Positions 17,600-26,549 of a stretch of 64,000 bases of DNA are shown one piece after another. The stretch's first letter is position 1; every line of letters begins with the position of its first letter. Location of the stretch: the NCBI RefSeq assembly GCF_009208775.1, contig NZ_WFLM01000001.1, positions 537,325-601,324 on the forward strand, in the 5' to 3' direction. A program made the position numbers and the translations under genes. The DNA comes from Silvanigrella paludirubra. Lineage in GTDB: Bacteria; Bdellovibrionota_B; Oligoflexia; Silvanigrellales; Silvanigrellaceae. The notes under the pieces are model-generated. The model saw nothing but the letters and a program-made list of their open reading frames with translations, was not told the origin of the DNA and did no database searches.

Positions 17600-18550
17600 T
17601 TATCCTTCAATTATTTCTTTAATGTATGCACCTTGAGCTTTAAAATTTGAAATCCAAAAATCAGACTCAATTCCATATTCTTTAAATTTATCTTGCATAT
17701 TTTTAGCTATTTTATTAGCCATAAACTCATTTTCTGCAAAAGCAAATAGACTTGGTCCCGATCCTGAAAAAGATACTGAAATTGCGCCCGAATCCATTGC
17801 ACTTTGTTTTACTTCGTAGAAATTAGGTATTAATTTAGCTCTCTGTGGTTCAACTACATAATCTTCACTTGATTTTTTTAAAAGCTCAAGATCATTTTTA
17901 TATATAGCCGAAATAAAGCTTGCTAAATTAGCGCATTGTTTAACATGTAACTTTAATGATAAATCATTTTGTAATGCATCTCGAGCATCTTTAGTATTAA
18001 CTCTTAAATGTGGGTGAATGACTATATTATATATTTCAAGCGAAGGTAATGTAACTACATTAATGGGATTCGATGATTGAATTAAAGTCATTCCACCAAA
18101 AAGAGATGGAACTATATTATCTGCATGCTTATGTCCGCATGCAATTTCTTCACCAAAAAGAGCATATTCTGCAAGTTCATTTTTAGATAATGGGTTTTCA
18201 AGAAATGCGTTCAAAGCAACCAACGCTGCTACGGAAGAGGCTGCGGATCCACCCATTCCAGATCCAATGGCAATTCCTTTTTGAATATAAATAGAAAATC
18301 CAGTTGAAATAGAAAGATCATCGCACAGTTTTTTTACAACTGCAGAAGCCGCATTTTTTGAGGTTTCTAACGGAATATTTGATTCTCCACTTATTTCGAC
18401 AATGATAATTTGATTATCGTCCCTTTTTTTTAAAGTAACAATATCTCCTACATTATGTATAGCGAATCCTAAAATATCAAAACCAACCGCTACATTGGCG
18501 CATGTAGCGGGAGCAAACGCACTAACAGACTTTAAATTTTTTTTAATCAT
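17600..18550 (-). CDS. thrB: Homoserine kinase
   Basis: Phosphorylates homoserine; GHMP-kinase family. The ATP loop is GIAIGSGMGGSAASSVAALV, the N-terminus is the usual FAPATCANVAVGFDILGFAI, and the C-terminal GHMP motif is AISVSFSGSGPSLFAFAE. The length of 316 residues fits E. coli ThrB. ATG at 18550 is preceded by GAGGAA; an upstream in-frame TTG overlaps the thrA stop and has no site. Eleven bases separate it from thrA and four from thrC, a compact operon. Confidence 0.95.
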   Translation of the reverse strand: MIKKNLKSVSAFAPATCANVAVGFDILGFAIHNVGDIVTLKKRDDNQIIIVEISGESNIPLETSKNAASAVVKKLCDDLSISTGFSIYIQKGIAIGSGMGGSAASSVAALVALNAFLENPLSKNELAEYALFGEEIACGHKHADNIVPSLFGGMTLIQSSNPINVVTLPSLEIYNIVIHPHLRVNTKDARDALQNDLSLKLHVKQCANLASFISAIYKNDLELLKKSSEDYVVEPQRAKLIPNFYEVKQSAMDSGAISVSFSGSGPSLFAFAENEFMANKIAKNMQDKFKEYGIESDFWISNFKAQGAYIKEIIEG

Positions 18551-18561
18551 AAAATTATTCC

Positions 18562-21003
18562 TCAATTTAAAGATGAAGTTAAGCGTAATATATCTGCAAA
18601 TATTCCGGCTGCCGTAACTTCAGCACCAGCCCCTGGGCCTTGAATAACAAGAGGATGTTTATGATATCTTTTTGTATTTATAATAATCATATTATCAGTT
18701 CCTTGTAGGCGATTAAATGGATGATTATTTCCATAAGAATTTAAATTCACTGTTACATTACCGTCTTTATTTATTGAACCTACATAACAAATTTTTTCAT
18801 TTTTTTGATTTGCGCTATCGACAAATTTTCCCATTATTTTATCACATTCTGAAATACGTTCCATAAATTCATTTAAAGAACATGATTTTAAATGCTCTGG
18901 TACAAGACTATTTACAGTAATATCATCAAATGAAAGGTTAAGTCCTATTTCTCTCCCTAAACATATTAATTTACGAGCAACATCATTTCCGGATAAATCT
19001 TCTCTTGGATCGGGTTCGGTATAACCAAGATTTTTTGCTTCTAATACACATTCAGAAAAGAGTTTTCCTTTTGACATTTCATTAAAAATATAACTTAAAG
19101 TTCCTGAAACAATTCCTTCAATGCTGTAGACTTCATCACCAGTTTTAATTAAATCCTGTAATGTGTTTATTACAGGAAGCCCTGCGCAAACAGTTGCCTC
19201 ATAAAAATATTGAGAGTTTTTTCTTAAAGCTAATTTTTTTAGATTTTTATAATAAATAATATCGCCAGAGTTAGCATGTTTATTGGGTGTTATAATATGA
19301 ATTCCTTTTTCCATCATGTTTAAATATTCATTTGCAACTAAATTATTAGCAGTACAGTCAATCACAACAGAATGTGTTACATCATCATCTATCATATGAT
19401 TTACAAATTCGGACATATTTGCTTCGATTGCATTGTCTTTTATAAGAAGATTCCAGTTTTCTAAATCTATAAAATCATGAGAAAGTAACATTTTTTTACT
19501 ATTCATGATTCCTCTAATCACAAAATTCACATTATATTTTTCTTTTAATATTTTACAATTTTCATTTATTTGATTAATTAAAGCACTGCCAACTAGGCCA
19601 CAACCAATCAAACCGATGGAGACTGTTTTATGAGATAGGTAAAAACCAGAATGAACCGCTTTTAAAGCTTTGTTTACTTCTTTTTTGTCTATTACAACAG
19701 AAATATTTCTTTCCGAAGAACCCTGGGCAATTGCAGTTATATTTATATTTGCATTTGCTAAAGTTGAAAATAATTTACTAGCAATTCCTAAAGTTCCTAC
19801 CATTTGCTCTCCAACAATAGCAAGTATGGCACAATGATTATTAACAGAAATTTTTTCAATTTGTTTTCTTGATAATTCAAATTCTAAATTGATATTTAAT
19901 GCTTTTAAAGCTTTTTCAGAATTCAAACGAGAAACAGCGAAACAAATTGAATATTCTGAGCTAGCTTGAGAAATTAAAATGACTGAAATATTTTCACGTT
20001 GAATGATATCAAAGATACGAGAAGCAATCCCCGAAACACCAATCATTCCTGCTCCTTCAATATTAATTAAAGAAACATCTTCAATACTTGTAACTCCTTT
20101 AATTAAATACTTTGAATTTTCAGAATCATTTGAAATTAATGTTCCTTCCCCTTTAGGATTTAATGTGTTTTTAATATAAATTGGAATATTTTTTAATAGT
20201 GCAGGCGCTATTGTTTTTGGATGAATTACTTTAGCTCCAAAATAAGCTAATTCTAATGCTTCTTTATAGGAAACCTTTGCAATCGGAAATGCTGATTTTA
20301 CTTTTTCTGGGTTTGCGTTATAAATTCCATCTACATCTTTCCAAATATATAGTTTTTTTGCATTTAATAAATTAGAAAAGACAGAAGCAGAAAAATCACT
20401 CCCATTTCTTCCTAAATTTGTTCTTTTTCCATGAATATCAGCTGCTATAAATCCTGTTACAACAAGTCTGTCAAATGGATTATCTTTTAAAAATTCATTT
20501 AGTTTTGTTTGGCTTAAACCCCAGTCAATACATTGAATTTCATTTTTATAATAAGTAAAAATAATTTTAGAAGCATCTAAATATTCACTTTTATGATATT
20601 GTGATAAATACGCATTCAAAATTTTTGCTGACCAAATTTCACCAAAGCCAATCACATAATCTTGAATTTCACTTGAATAAAATGATATTTGTTTTACAGT
20701 TTCTAAAATGTTTCTAATAATATTGAAATCTTCCAATATATTGTTTTTTACAATTTGTTTATTATCTGTTAAAATATGATCACAAATAATTAAATGATTC
20801 TTCTGAATAGTCTCTAATATTTCAAGATAGGAGTGATTTTCTTTTGCTAATTCAAGTATAGATTGAAGTGAGGAGGTAGTTCCTTTTGTTGCTGAAACAA
20901 CAATAATACTATTTTTTTCTTGAATGATGTTGTTAATTTCAAAAAAACTTTTCGCATTTTTAAGACTTGATCCGCCAAATTTATGCACAATATAATGATT
21001 CAT
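18562..21003 (-). CDS. thrA: Bifunctional aspartokinase / homoserine dehydrogenase I
   Basis: Carries out the first and third steps from aspartate to homoserine. The kinase domain occupies about residues 1-285 (VHKFGGSSLKNAK at the start, TNLGRNGSDFSASVFSNLL), then two ACT-type regulatory segments (about 305-450), then the NAD(P)-binding homoserine dehydrogenase domain from about 455 (SIGLIGCGLVGSALINQI) with ITPNKHANSG and GIVSGTLSYIFNEMS. At 813 residues it equals the E. coli fusion in length and order. AGAGGAAAG precedes the ATG. A Thr/Ile-rich leader peptide lies 98 bases upstream, so the operon is probably controlled by attenuation; the ACT domains add feedback by threonine. Confidence 0.95.
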   Translation of the reverse strand: MNHYIVHKFGGSSLKNAKSFFEINNIIQEKNSIIVVSATKGTTSSLQSILELAKENHSYLEILETIQKNHLIICDHILTDNKQIVKNNILEDFNIIRNILETVKQISFYSSEIQDYVIGFGEIWSAKILNAYLSQYHKSEYLDASKIIFTYYKNEIQCIDWGLSQTKLNEFLKDNPFDRLVVTGFIAADIHGKRTNLGRNGSDFSASVFSNLLNAKKLYIWKDVDGIYNANPEKVKSAFPIAKVSYKEALELAYFGAKVIHPKTIAPALLKNIPIYIKNTLNPKGEGTLISNDSENSKYLIKGVTSIEDVSLINIEGAGMIGVSGIASRIFDIIQRENISVILISQASSEYSICFAVSRLNSEKALKALNINLEFELSRKQIEKISVNNHCAILAIVGEQMVGTLGIASKLFSTLANANINITAIAQGSSERNISVVIDKKEVNKALKAVHSGFYLSHKTVSIGLIGCGLVGSALINQINENCKILKEKYNVNFVIRGIMNSKKMLLSHDFIDLENWNLLIKDNAIEANMSEFVNHMIDDDVTHSVVIDCTANNLVANEYLNMMEKGIHIITPNKHANSGDIIYYKNLKKLALRKNSQYFYEATVCAGLPVINTLQDLIKTGDEVYSIEGIVSGTLSYIFNEMSKGKLFSECVLEAKNLGYTEPDPREDLSGNDVARKLICLGREIGLNLSFDDITVNSLVPEHLKSCSLNEFMERISECDKIMGKFVDSANQKNEKICYVGSINKDGNVTVNLNSYGNNHPFNRLQGTDNMIIINTKRYHKHPLVIQGPGAGAEVTAAGIFADILRLTSSLN

Positions 21004-21080
21004 ACTTTCCTCTTTAAAAGCAGATTGATTTATATAATAAATAAAAATTTATTATTTATTTTTTATTTTTTTATTTAATT

Positions 21081-21113
21081 GAAAAAATAAAGATACGTTA
21101 TTAGTTTAACGTA
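21081..21113 (-). terminator. Candidate attenuator hairpin between thrL and thrA
   Basis: On the minus strand TACGTTA-6-TAACGTA forms a seven-pair stem followed by a U-rich run (positions 21093-21081). It overlaps the last codons and stop of thrL. It is AT-rich and therefore weak, and since its first arm is coding, a ribosome resting at the stop would cover it. A second AT-only hairpin (ATAATAAA-6-TTTATTAT, 21034-21055) follows. Which structure ends transcription is not clear. Confidence 0.4.
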
Positions 21114-21235
21114 ATAATAGATGTAGGGGTGATCCCTGATGTGGTGGTCGTAATTGTGCAAATTGTATTTAGATTTAATAATTTAGAATGAGATAAAGAT
21201 CGTTTTGAATTGCACAAACACTTAAGGTGATACAT
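21101..21235 (-). CDS. thrL: thr operon leader peptide
   Basis: A 44-codon open frame between the upstream region and thrA. It starts at ATG 21235 (MYHLKCLCNSKRS...) with AAAGG eight bases before it. The second half is dominated by threonine and isoleucine: from residue 24, TICTITTTTSGITPTSIITL, giving nine Thr and five Ile in the last 21 residues and four Thr codons in a row. This matches the logic of the E. coli ThrL peptide, whose Thr/Ile codons sense charged tRNA, although the sequence and length differ. A U-tailed hairpin follows. Regulatory role: ribosome stalling at the Thr/Ile run when these amino acids are scarce would permit thrABC transcription. The peptide itself is visible; the mechanism is inference. 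Confidence 0.8.
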   Translation of the reverse strand: MYHLKCLCNSKRSLSHSKLLNLNTICTITTTTSGITPTSIITLN

Positions 21236-21272
21236 GTGGCTTACCTTTCTAAAGGGAACCATTTATATAAAT

Positions 21273-21290
21273 CTTTCAAACTTTTGAAAG
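21273..21290. promoter_or_regulatory. Palindrome upstream of thrL
   Basis: CTTTCAAA-ct-TTTGAAAG is a perfect 18-base inverted repeat, 38 bases before the thrL start and 130 bases past the DUF3025 stop. It could be an operator for the thr promoter or a weak terminator of the DUF3025 gene, whose transcript runs the same way. The rest of 21291-21421 shows nothing clear. Confidence 0.35.
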
Positions 21291-21421
21291 AAAAATCATG
21301 AATGCCAACAAAATTTAAATATGAGAAGGCACGTTTTCAAAATATATGCTATTTTTTTTAAATTTCCAAGAGTAAAATTAAAATTTTCATTTAATGTTCA
21401 TTTGAATGTCATTTTTAAAAA

Positions 21422-22213
21422 TTAATTTTGATTTATTGCGAGTCGTTTTTTAAAGTTGTCATAAAATTTTACAGCAGATTCCATAGGGAGAGTATAAAAA
21501 GGTGGGTTATTATAGTATGTCTTTCTATTTGAAAGAACATTAGATAGAGTTTTATCTAATATCTCATTCTGTAACCTTATTTCAAGATTGAGAAAACTTT
21601 CATCACATTCGATATTTATAGCGCACATAGATATATTATGGTCTCCTAAAATCATCCTTTCATAAACAGCATGGCCAAATAGAAAGGGTATCGAAAAAGA
21701 TCCGCTTTGAACCAAAATACAGCCACCTTCATCAAACATAGTCATATAATCTTGTTCCCTCATTCGCGAGGGAGGAGAGGTTTTCCATGGGAATACAGCA
21801 TGTTCATCAAACGAAATAAATTGCCTCATGTTAAGTGCTGATTTTGACTTAGGAAAAGTATACCAGATCTGAGCGTTATAAAAATCGTGCCAATTTTGAA
21901 GCCGTGTTCGAACTTCTCCTTTTAAAAAAATTCTAGGTTCATAAAGACTTTCAAACCCTTCTGCACTTCGGCTTCCTTTTTGAAGAACAAACCGTATATT
22001 GTGCCCAGACCAAGATTTGATTCCTTCTGGCTTTTTGTCATTTAAATCGTATAAATTAGGCCAATCTGAGTTGTTTGAAAAAATCTGTCCATATGGCATA
22101 ATAGGAAAGAACAACTCAGAGCAACTCAAAAATTGCGAATCCCAGCTTCTGATTGTAGGTTGGGGGACGTGCTCTCTTTTTTTTTCAACCCTTGCTTCAT
22201 TAGGGTGCGCCAT
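21422..22213 (-). CDS. DUF3025-family protein
   Basis: Cytoplasmic protein of unknown function, 263 residues. The family signature is clear: an acidic/aromatic N-terminal half with WPNLYDLNDKKPEGI, then NWHDFYNAQIWYTFPKSK, then the FDEGGCILVQSGS segment. The family is found mostly in proteobacteria and has no established activity. The start ATG (22213-22211) shares bases with the ATG of the gene on the other strand; GAGG eight bases upstream lies inside that neighbour's coding sequence. I see no membrane segment or signal peptide. Confidence 0.8.
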   Translation of the reverse strand: MAHPNEARVEKKREHVPQPTIRSWDSQFLSCSELFFPIMPYGQIFSNNSDWPNLYDLNDKKPEGIKSWSGHNIRFVLQKGSRSAEGFESLYEPRIFLKGEVRTRLQNWHDFYNAQIWYTFPKSKSALNMRQFISFDEHAVFPWKTSPPSRMREQDYMTMFDEGGCILVQSGSFSIPFLFGHAVYERMILGDHNISMCAINIECDESFLNLEIRLQNEILDKTLSNVLSNRKTYYNNPPFYTLPMESAVKFYDNFKKRLAINQN

Positions 22214-22688
22214 GTATTTAGCCTCATTGTATATAGTACTTGATCTCGATCCCGAAATTATGGTTACAGATCGCGATCGCGTTTTACGCTCTCTTCGTGA
22301 AAAATTAAAGCAAAAATTTAGTCATCGTATTACGGTTCGAGCAGATGAGGAAGAAACTTCATTAGCTATTGCTTTATTTGATGATAATTATGAAAGAATT
22401 AAATCACGTTTAGATGAGCTTCATGAAAGAGTCGATGCAGCTGGAGAAGCGCGAATTCGATTTCATCAAGGACAGATTTTTTACTGGTTCAATGGTAAAT
22501 TTGTTGAGACAAATGATAGTCTAGCATATAGTGAACAAAATTTAAGCGAGTTTAAAAGTGGAACAAATATTACTCGCTCATTTCGTGCACAGGAAAAAAC
22601 AATTGTGTACACAGATAAGGATGAAGATATGTCTTCAATTCCATCAAGATTTTCAAGAAGGAATTTAAGAATTCCTACACGAAAGTGA
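22212..22688 (+). CDS. DUF503-like protein, upstream partner of prc
   Basis: Small protein of 158 residues. The first 90 or so resemble DUF503, a ferredoxin-like domain of unknown role: an opening beta strand (YLASLYIVLDLD), then VTDRDRVLRSLREKLKQKF, a strand pair, and ETSLAIALFDDNYERIKSRL. The remaining 65 residues are polar and end in a basic tail (SRFSRRNLRIPTRK). The ATG at 22212 is preceded by AGGG within the DUF3025 gene on the opposite strand. The open frame extends further upstream, but that part is antisense to DUF3025 and lacks family similarity. It ends ten bases before prc, so both are likely co-transcribed. Confidence 0.65.
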   Translation: MYLASLYIVLDLDPEIMVTDRDRVLRSLREKLKQKFSHRITVRADEEETSLAIALFDDNYERIKSRLDELHERVDAAGEARIRFHQGQIFYWFNGKFVETNDSLAYSEQNLSEFKSGTNITRSFRAQEKTIVYTDKDEDMSSIPSRFSRRNLRIPTRK

Positions 22689-22698
22689 GAGCTTTTCA

Positions 22699-24882
22699 AT
22701 GACTTTACCTAAAAGAAAAATTTTGTTTACAATCGCAGCGATAGCTATTGTTGTTCCAATAGGACAATATTTTAAAATTATTCCTTCTTTTCAATTTGCT
22801 ATCTCTGAAGAGAGTCCTAAAAAAGCAACAAAATCAACAATCCCATTTCTAACCTGTTCGACTTTATCAGACAGAATGAAAGACTTTTTAAAAAATCATT
22901 ATGATTTTCGTTCTTTTAATGAAGAATTATCAAAAAGAACATTTGATATGTTCATAAAACTTCTTGATCCTGGAAAACTTTATTTTACAAAAGAAGACAT
23001 ATCTGAATTTGCAAAACAAGAGCCTAGTTTATTTAAAAATATTAATAATTATGATTGTAGACTCATAACGGGTGAAAATGGAATTTACGAACGCTATAAA
23101 AAGCGCTTAAATGAAGCTACTATATTGGCAAAATCAGCACTTAATGAAAAACCCGATTTCACAAAAGAAGAATTTATTGAAACCGATAGAAAAAAAACGG
23201 ACTGGGCAAACTCACCTGCAGACTTAAAGGATCGCTGGCGTAAAACAATTAAATTTATTATATTAAATATGAAAGATTCTGATGAAATTGAAAAAATAAA
23301 AACACGTCTTTCAAAAAGATATGACTTAATTAAAAAGGATGTTGAGGGTAAATCAACGGACGATATTTATTCTTTATTTTTAAATTCTTTTGCTCTTTCA
23401 TTAGATCCTCATTCTAGTTTTTTAACGCCTGTAGATAATCAGCAATTTCAAATGGACTTTAGTTTAAAGTTTGTAGGGATTGGCGCTACTTTAAAAGGGA
23501 TTGATGGTTATACCATTATAGATGCCATTGTTCCTGGAGGAGCAGCTGCAAAAGATGGACGTTTAAAAAAGAATGATAAAATTGTTGCCGTTGATTCAGG
23601 TGATGGGTCTGGAATTCAAGATGTGATTGAAATGGACTTAAGTAAAGTTGTGCAACTTATTCGTGGAAAAGAAGGCACAATTGTTAAGTTAGTTATCTTA
23701 AGAAAAGATCTTGATGGAAAAATGAATCGTTTTACAGTTACTTTAAAGAGAGCTGTTGTTCAAATTAAAGATAGTGAAGCTAAAAGTGATATTTTAAATA
23801 TAAATAATAAAAAAATAGGTATCATTAACTTACCAAGTTTTTACATTGACTATAAAGGATGCCAAGATAATCCAAGCTCATGCCGCAGTTCATCAAATGA
23901 TATGTTACGTGAAGTAAAAAAATTAAAAGCATCTAAAGTAGACGGAATCGTTGTAGACTTAAGACGAAATGGTGGTGGCGATTTATCTGAAACACAAAGA
24001 ATTGTTGCATTATTTATTAAAGATCCTATTGTCACTCAAGTAGAAGATAAAGAAAAAAATGTAAGAACTTTGTCTGTTGAAGTTAAAGAACCTGCCTACA
24101 CGGGCCCTCTAGCTATTTTAGTAAGTAAATACACAGCATCTGCATCTGAAATTTTATCGGGAGCAGTTCAAGATTATGGAAGAGGTCTTATTTTAGGCGA
24201 CTCCAGAACTTTTGGAAAAGGAACTGTGCAAACGGTATTTGAGGTGCCTGGCACGGGTGGTCGTTCTACCGATGGCGCTATTCATGTTACCATTGCTAAA
24301 TTTTTTAGACCTAGTGGTAAAAGTAACCAAGAAAAAGGTGTTTTATCCGATATCATTATTCCCGATATCATAGATGCCACAGACATTGGTGAAAAAGAAA
24401 ATGATTATGCATTACCTTATACAACAATAAAGGCTTCACGTGATTTTAAACCTGAGCGCGATTTAAAAGAGGATATATCTAAATTACAAAAAATGAGTTC
24501 AGAGCGTGTTGATAAATCTGCAGAATTTAAAAAAATTGTAGACGCTATTAATAAAGCCCGTAAAGATAAAAATACTTTAGTTTCCTTAAAAGAGAACAAA
24601 GACACAAAAGATAAAGATAAAGAGAAAAATGTTGCCCAAAATAGTTTAAAAACGAAAGAGAAAAAAATAGTAAACAATAAGGATACAGCTTCCAAAGAAA
24701 AAGAAAAAGAAAAAATTGATAAATTAAAGACATCAAATGAAGAGCTAAGCTTTTTATCAGAAGACGAAGATACTCCAGAGTTTTCTACCAAAGTTGTAAG
24801 AAAAAATGATATTCAATTAAAAGAGGCTGCAAATATTTTGTTAGATGAAATTCGTTTAACAAGTAACTTTAAAAAAGACTAA
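22699..24882 (+). CDS. prc: Tail-specific periplasmic protease Prc, S41 family
   Basis: Degrades or trims periplasmic and lipoprotein substrates from their C-termini. A single N-terminal hydrophobic segment (residues 8-24) exports or anchors it. The N-terminal helical domain has KNHYDFRSFNEELSKRTFDM and LLDPGKLYFTKEDI, as in E. coli Prc. A PDZ domain covers about residues 250-345 (FVGIGATLKGIDGYTIIDAI). The catalytic Ser-Lys pair is S481 in YTASASEI and K507 in TFGKGTVQ. The last 100 residues are a Lys/Glu/Asp-rich low-complexity linker. At 727 residues it is a little longer than E. coli Prc. It follows the DUF503-like gene by ten bases. Confidence 0.9.
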   Translation: MTLPKRKILFTIAAIAIVVPIGQYFKIIPSFQFAISEESPKKATKSTIPFLTCSTLSDRMKDFLKNHYDFRSFNEELSKRTFDMFIKLLDPGKLYFTKEDISEFAKQEPSLFKNINNYDCRLITGENGIYERYKKRLNEATILAKSALNEKPDFTKEEFIETDRKKTDWANSPADLKDRWRKTIKFIILNMKDSDEIEKIKTRLSKRYDLIKKDVEGKSTDDIYSLFLNSFALSLDPHSSFLTPVDNQQFQMDFSLKFVGIGATLKGIDGYTIIDAIVPGGAAAKDGRLKKNDKIVAVDSGDGSGIQDVIEMDLSKVVQLIRGKEGTIVKLVILRKDLDGKMNRFTVTLKRAVVQIKDSEAKSDILNINNKKIGIINLPSFYIDYKGCQDNPSSCRSSSNDMLREVKKLKASKVDGIVVDLRRNGGGDLSETQRIVALFIKDPIVTQVEDKEKNVRTLSVEVKEPAYTGPLAILVSKYTASASEILSGAVQDYGRGLILGDSRTFGKGTVQTVFEVPGTGGRSTDGAIHVTIAKFFRPSGKSNQEKGVLSDIIIPDIIDATDIGEKENDYALPYTTIKASRDFKPERDLKEDISKLQKMSSERVDKSAEFKKIVDAINKARKDKNTLVSLKENKDTKDKDKEKNVAQNSLKTKEKKIVNNKDTASKEKEKEKIDKLKTSNEELSFLSEDEDTPEFSTKVVRKNDIQLKEAANILLDEIRLTSNFKKD

Positions 24883-24901
24883 AAAATAATAATTATTTTT
24901 T
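24881..24901 (+). terminator. Possible terminator after prc
   Basis: AAAAAATAAT-a-ATTATTTTTT is a perfect ten-pair AT stem overlapping the prc stop codon and ending in a T run. All pairs are A-T, so its strength is doubtful. The next gene starts 50 bases later. Confidence 0.3.
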
Positions 24902-24950
24902 ATACAACTTAATATAATTATTATTTTATATATTTTAAAAGAGATTTAAT

Positions 24951-25973
24951 ATGACAGAAAAAATATACGATATAACCGTTTTAGGTGGTGGTCCTACAGG
25001 TATTTTTACAGCATTTTATGCAGGAATGAGAAATGCAAGTTGTAAAATAATTGATTCCATGCCGGCATTAGGTGGAAGACTTACCGCTGTTTATCCAGAA
25101 AAATATATTTATGATGTTGCTGGTTTTCCAAAAATATTGGCTCGTGATCTTGTAGATAATTTAATTGAGCAGATAAAACCATATCAAACTGAAATTTGTT
25201 TAAATGAAACATCAGAAGGTCTGTCAAAAAATCAGGATGGAATATGGGAACTCCAAACAAATAGAGGAATTCATTTTACAAAAACGATAATCATTGCCGC
25301 AGGAGTTGGCTCCTATAGTCCCAAAAAACATCAAGCACCAGGTGCCGATAAATTTGAAGGCAATGGCATTTCATATGCTGTTATAGAAAAATCTATTTAT
25401 AAAAATAAAAATGTCATCATTGCAGGTGGTGGTGATTCCGCATTAGATTGGGCTAATGAACTCGTTACGATAGCAAAATCTGTTACATTAGTTCATCGAT
25501 CCGATAAATTTAGAGCTCACGATGATTCTGTTAATAAGTTGCAAAAATCAAATGCTCGAGTTATTTTAAATTCGGAAATTGCGGGATTTTATGGGGATAG
25601 TCAATTAAAAGAAGTTTTAGTTAAAGGCTTAGATGATCATAGAGAAGAAATTATTCAAGTTGATGATGCTTTAATCATGTTTGGTTTTAATAGTTCCTTA
25701 GGAAAAATTAAAGAATGGGGACTTAATTTGTCTGGCAATGGCATTTGTGTAAATGAAAAAATGGAAACAAATTTACTAGGTATTTTTGCTGCTGGCGATA
25801 TTGCAAAATATTCTGCTAAATTAGATCTTATCGTAACTGGTTTTTCAGAAGCGGCAATTGCAGTAGCTTTTGCTAAAGTATATATGAATCCAAAAGAAAA
25901 AGCTCAACCATTACATTCAACGACTATAATGGAAATAAAAGAAAAGAAAGAAAAAAGGCTAAATTCATTATGA
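24951..25973 (+). CDS. Ferredoxin--NADP reductase (YumC/thioredoxin-reductase-like type)
   Basis: FAD enzyme that passes electrons between NADPH and ferredoxin or flavodoxin. FAD loop: ITVLGGGPTGIFTAFYAGM; then ALGGRLTAVYPEKYIYDVAG, typical of this group, and the NADPH loop VIIAGGGDSALDWANELV. The end has the FAD motif GIFAAGDIAKY. It lacks the CxxC pair of thioredoxin reductase, which separates it from that enzyme. The length of 340 residues is normal. GAGATTT lies before the ATG. It is followed by sodC at 12 bases and the debranching enzyme at 15, so an operon is likely. Confidence 0.88.
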   Translation: MTEKIYDITVLGGGPTGIFTAFYAGMRNASCKIIDSMPALGGRLTAVYPEKYIYDVAGFPKILARDLVDNLIEQIKPYQTEICLNETSEGLSKNQDGIWELQTNRGIHFTKTIIIAAGVGSYSPKKHQAPGADKFEGNGISYAVIEKSIYKNKNVIIAGGGDSALDWANELVTIAKSVTLVHRSDKFRAHDDSVNKLQKSNARVILNSEIAGFYGDSQLKEVLVKGLDDHREEIIQVDDALIMFGFNSSLGKIKEWGLNLSGNGICVNEKMETNLLGIFAAGDIAKYSAKLDLIVTGFSEAAIAVAFAKVYMNPKEKAQPLHSTTIMEIKEKKEKRLNSL

Positions 25974-25985
25974 AAGGATTTTGAA

Positions 25986-26534
25986 ATGAATCGTAAGTTT
26001 CTCTTTGCTAGTGGAATAATATCAACAGCATTTTTAATTGTATCTTGTGAAACTTCTAAGGGAGATTCACTTAAACAAGATGTTACTTTAATGCCAAAAA
26101 GCGGCTCAAAAGCAGAAGCAATGCTTTCTGTTGTAGAGCTTTCTGGAGGTGGTATTCAAATTACTGGTAAAGTAACTGGATTAGAGCCAAATAGTGTTCA
26201 CGGATTTCACATCCATGAAAAAGGAGATTGTTCCGATCCAGCCGCTATGAATGCAGGAGGACATTTTAATCCAGATAAGGAACACGTCCATGGCACTTCA
26301 ATTGCAGCTGGAAAATATGATCACCAGCACGCTGGAGATCTTGGAAACATCAAAGCAAATCCATCGGGTGTTGTCATGATTGATATCACAGTTAAATCTC
26401 CATTAACTCTAAATAAAGACAGTAAATATACAGTTTCAGGAAAGGCTTTTGTAATTCATGCCGATCCTGACGATGAAAAAACAGCTCCAGCTGGTAATGC
26501 AGGCAAAAGAATTTTATGTGGTGTGATTAAATAA
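25986..26534 (+). CDS. sodC: Cu/Zn superoxide dismutase, lipoprotein
   Basis: Disproportionates superoxide in the periplasm. A lipobox (LIVSC at about residue 19-23) marks it as a lipoprotein. Metal ligands are in NSVHGFHIHEKGDC, AGGHFNPDKEHVHG, the DHQHAGDLGNI segment and FVIHADPDD; the active-site Arg is in GNAGKRILCGVIK, and the two Cys of the conserved disulfide (GDC and LCG) are present. 182 residues, normal for bacterial SodC. It sits between the ferredoxin reductase and a glycogen debranching enzyme on one strand. Membrane anchoring keeps it near the source of periplasmic oxidants. Confidence 0.95.
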   Translation: MNRKFLFASGIISTAFLIVSCETSKGDSLKQDVTLMPKSGSKAEAMLSVVELSGGGIQITGKVTGLEPNSVHGFHIHEKGDCSDPAAMNAGGHFNPDKEHVHGTSIAAGKYDHQHAGDLGNIKANPSGVVMIDITVKSPLTLNKDSKYTVSGKAFVIHADPDDEKTAPAGNAGKRILCGVIK

Positions 26535-26549
26535 AGCATAGGATATTTA

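Noticed and set aside
21999-22211. Upstream extension of the DUF503-like frame
   Set aside because: It is fully antisense to the DUF3025 gene, lacks family similarity, and the family's N-terminus fits the ATG at 22212, which has its own ribosome site.
24417-24791. Minus-strand frames opposite the end of prc
   Set aside because: Shadows of the Lys-rich tail of prc; Ser/Phe-rich products are the expected reverse reading of AAA/GAA codons.
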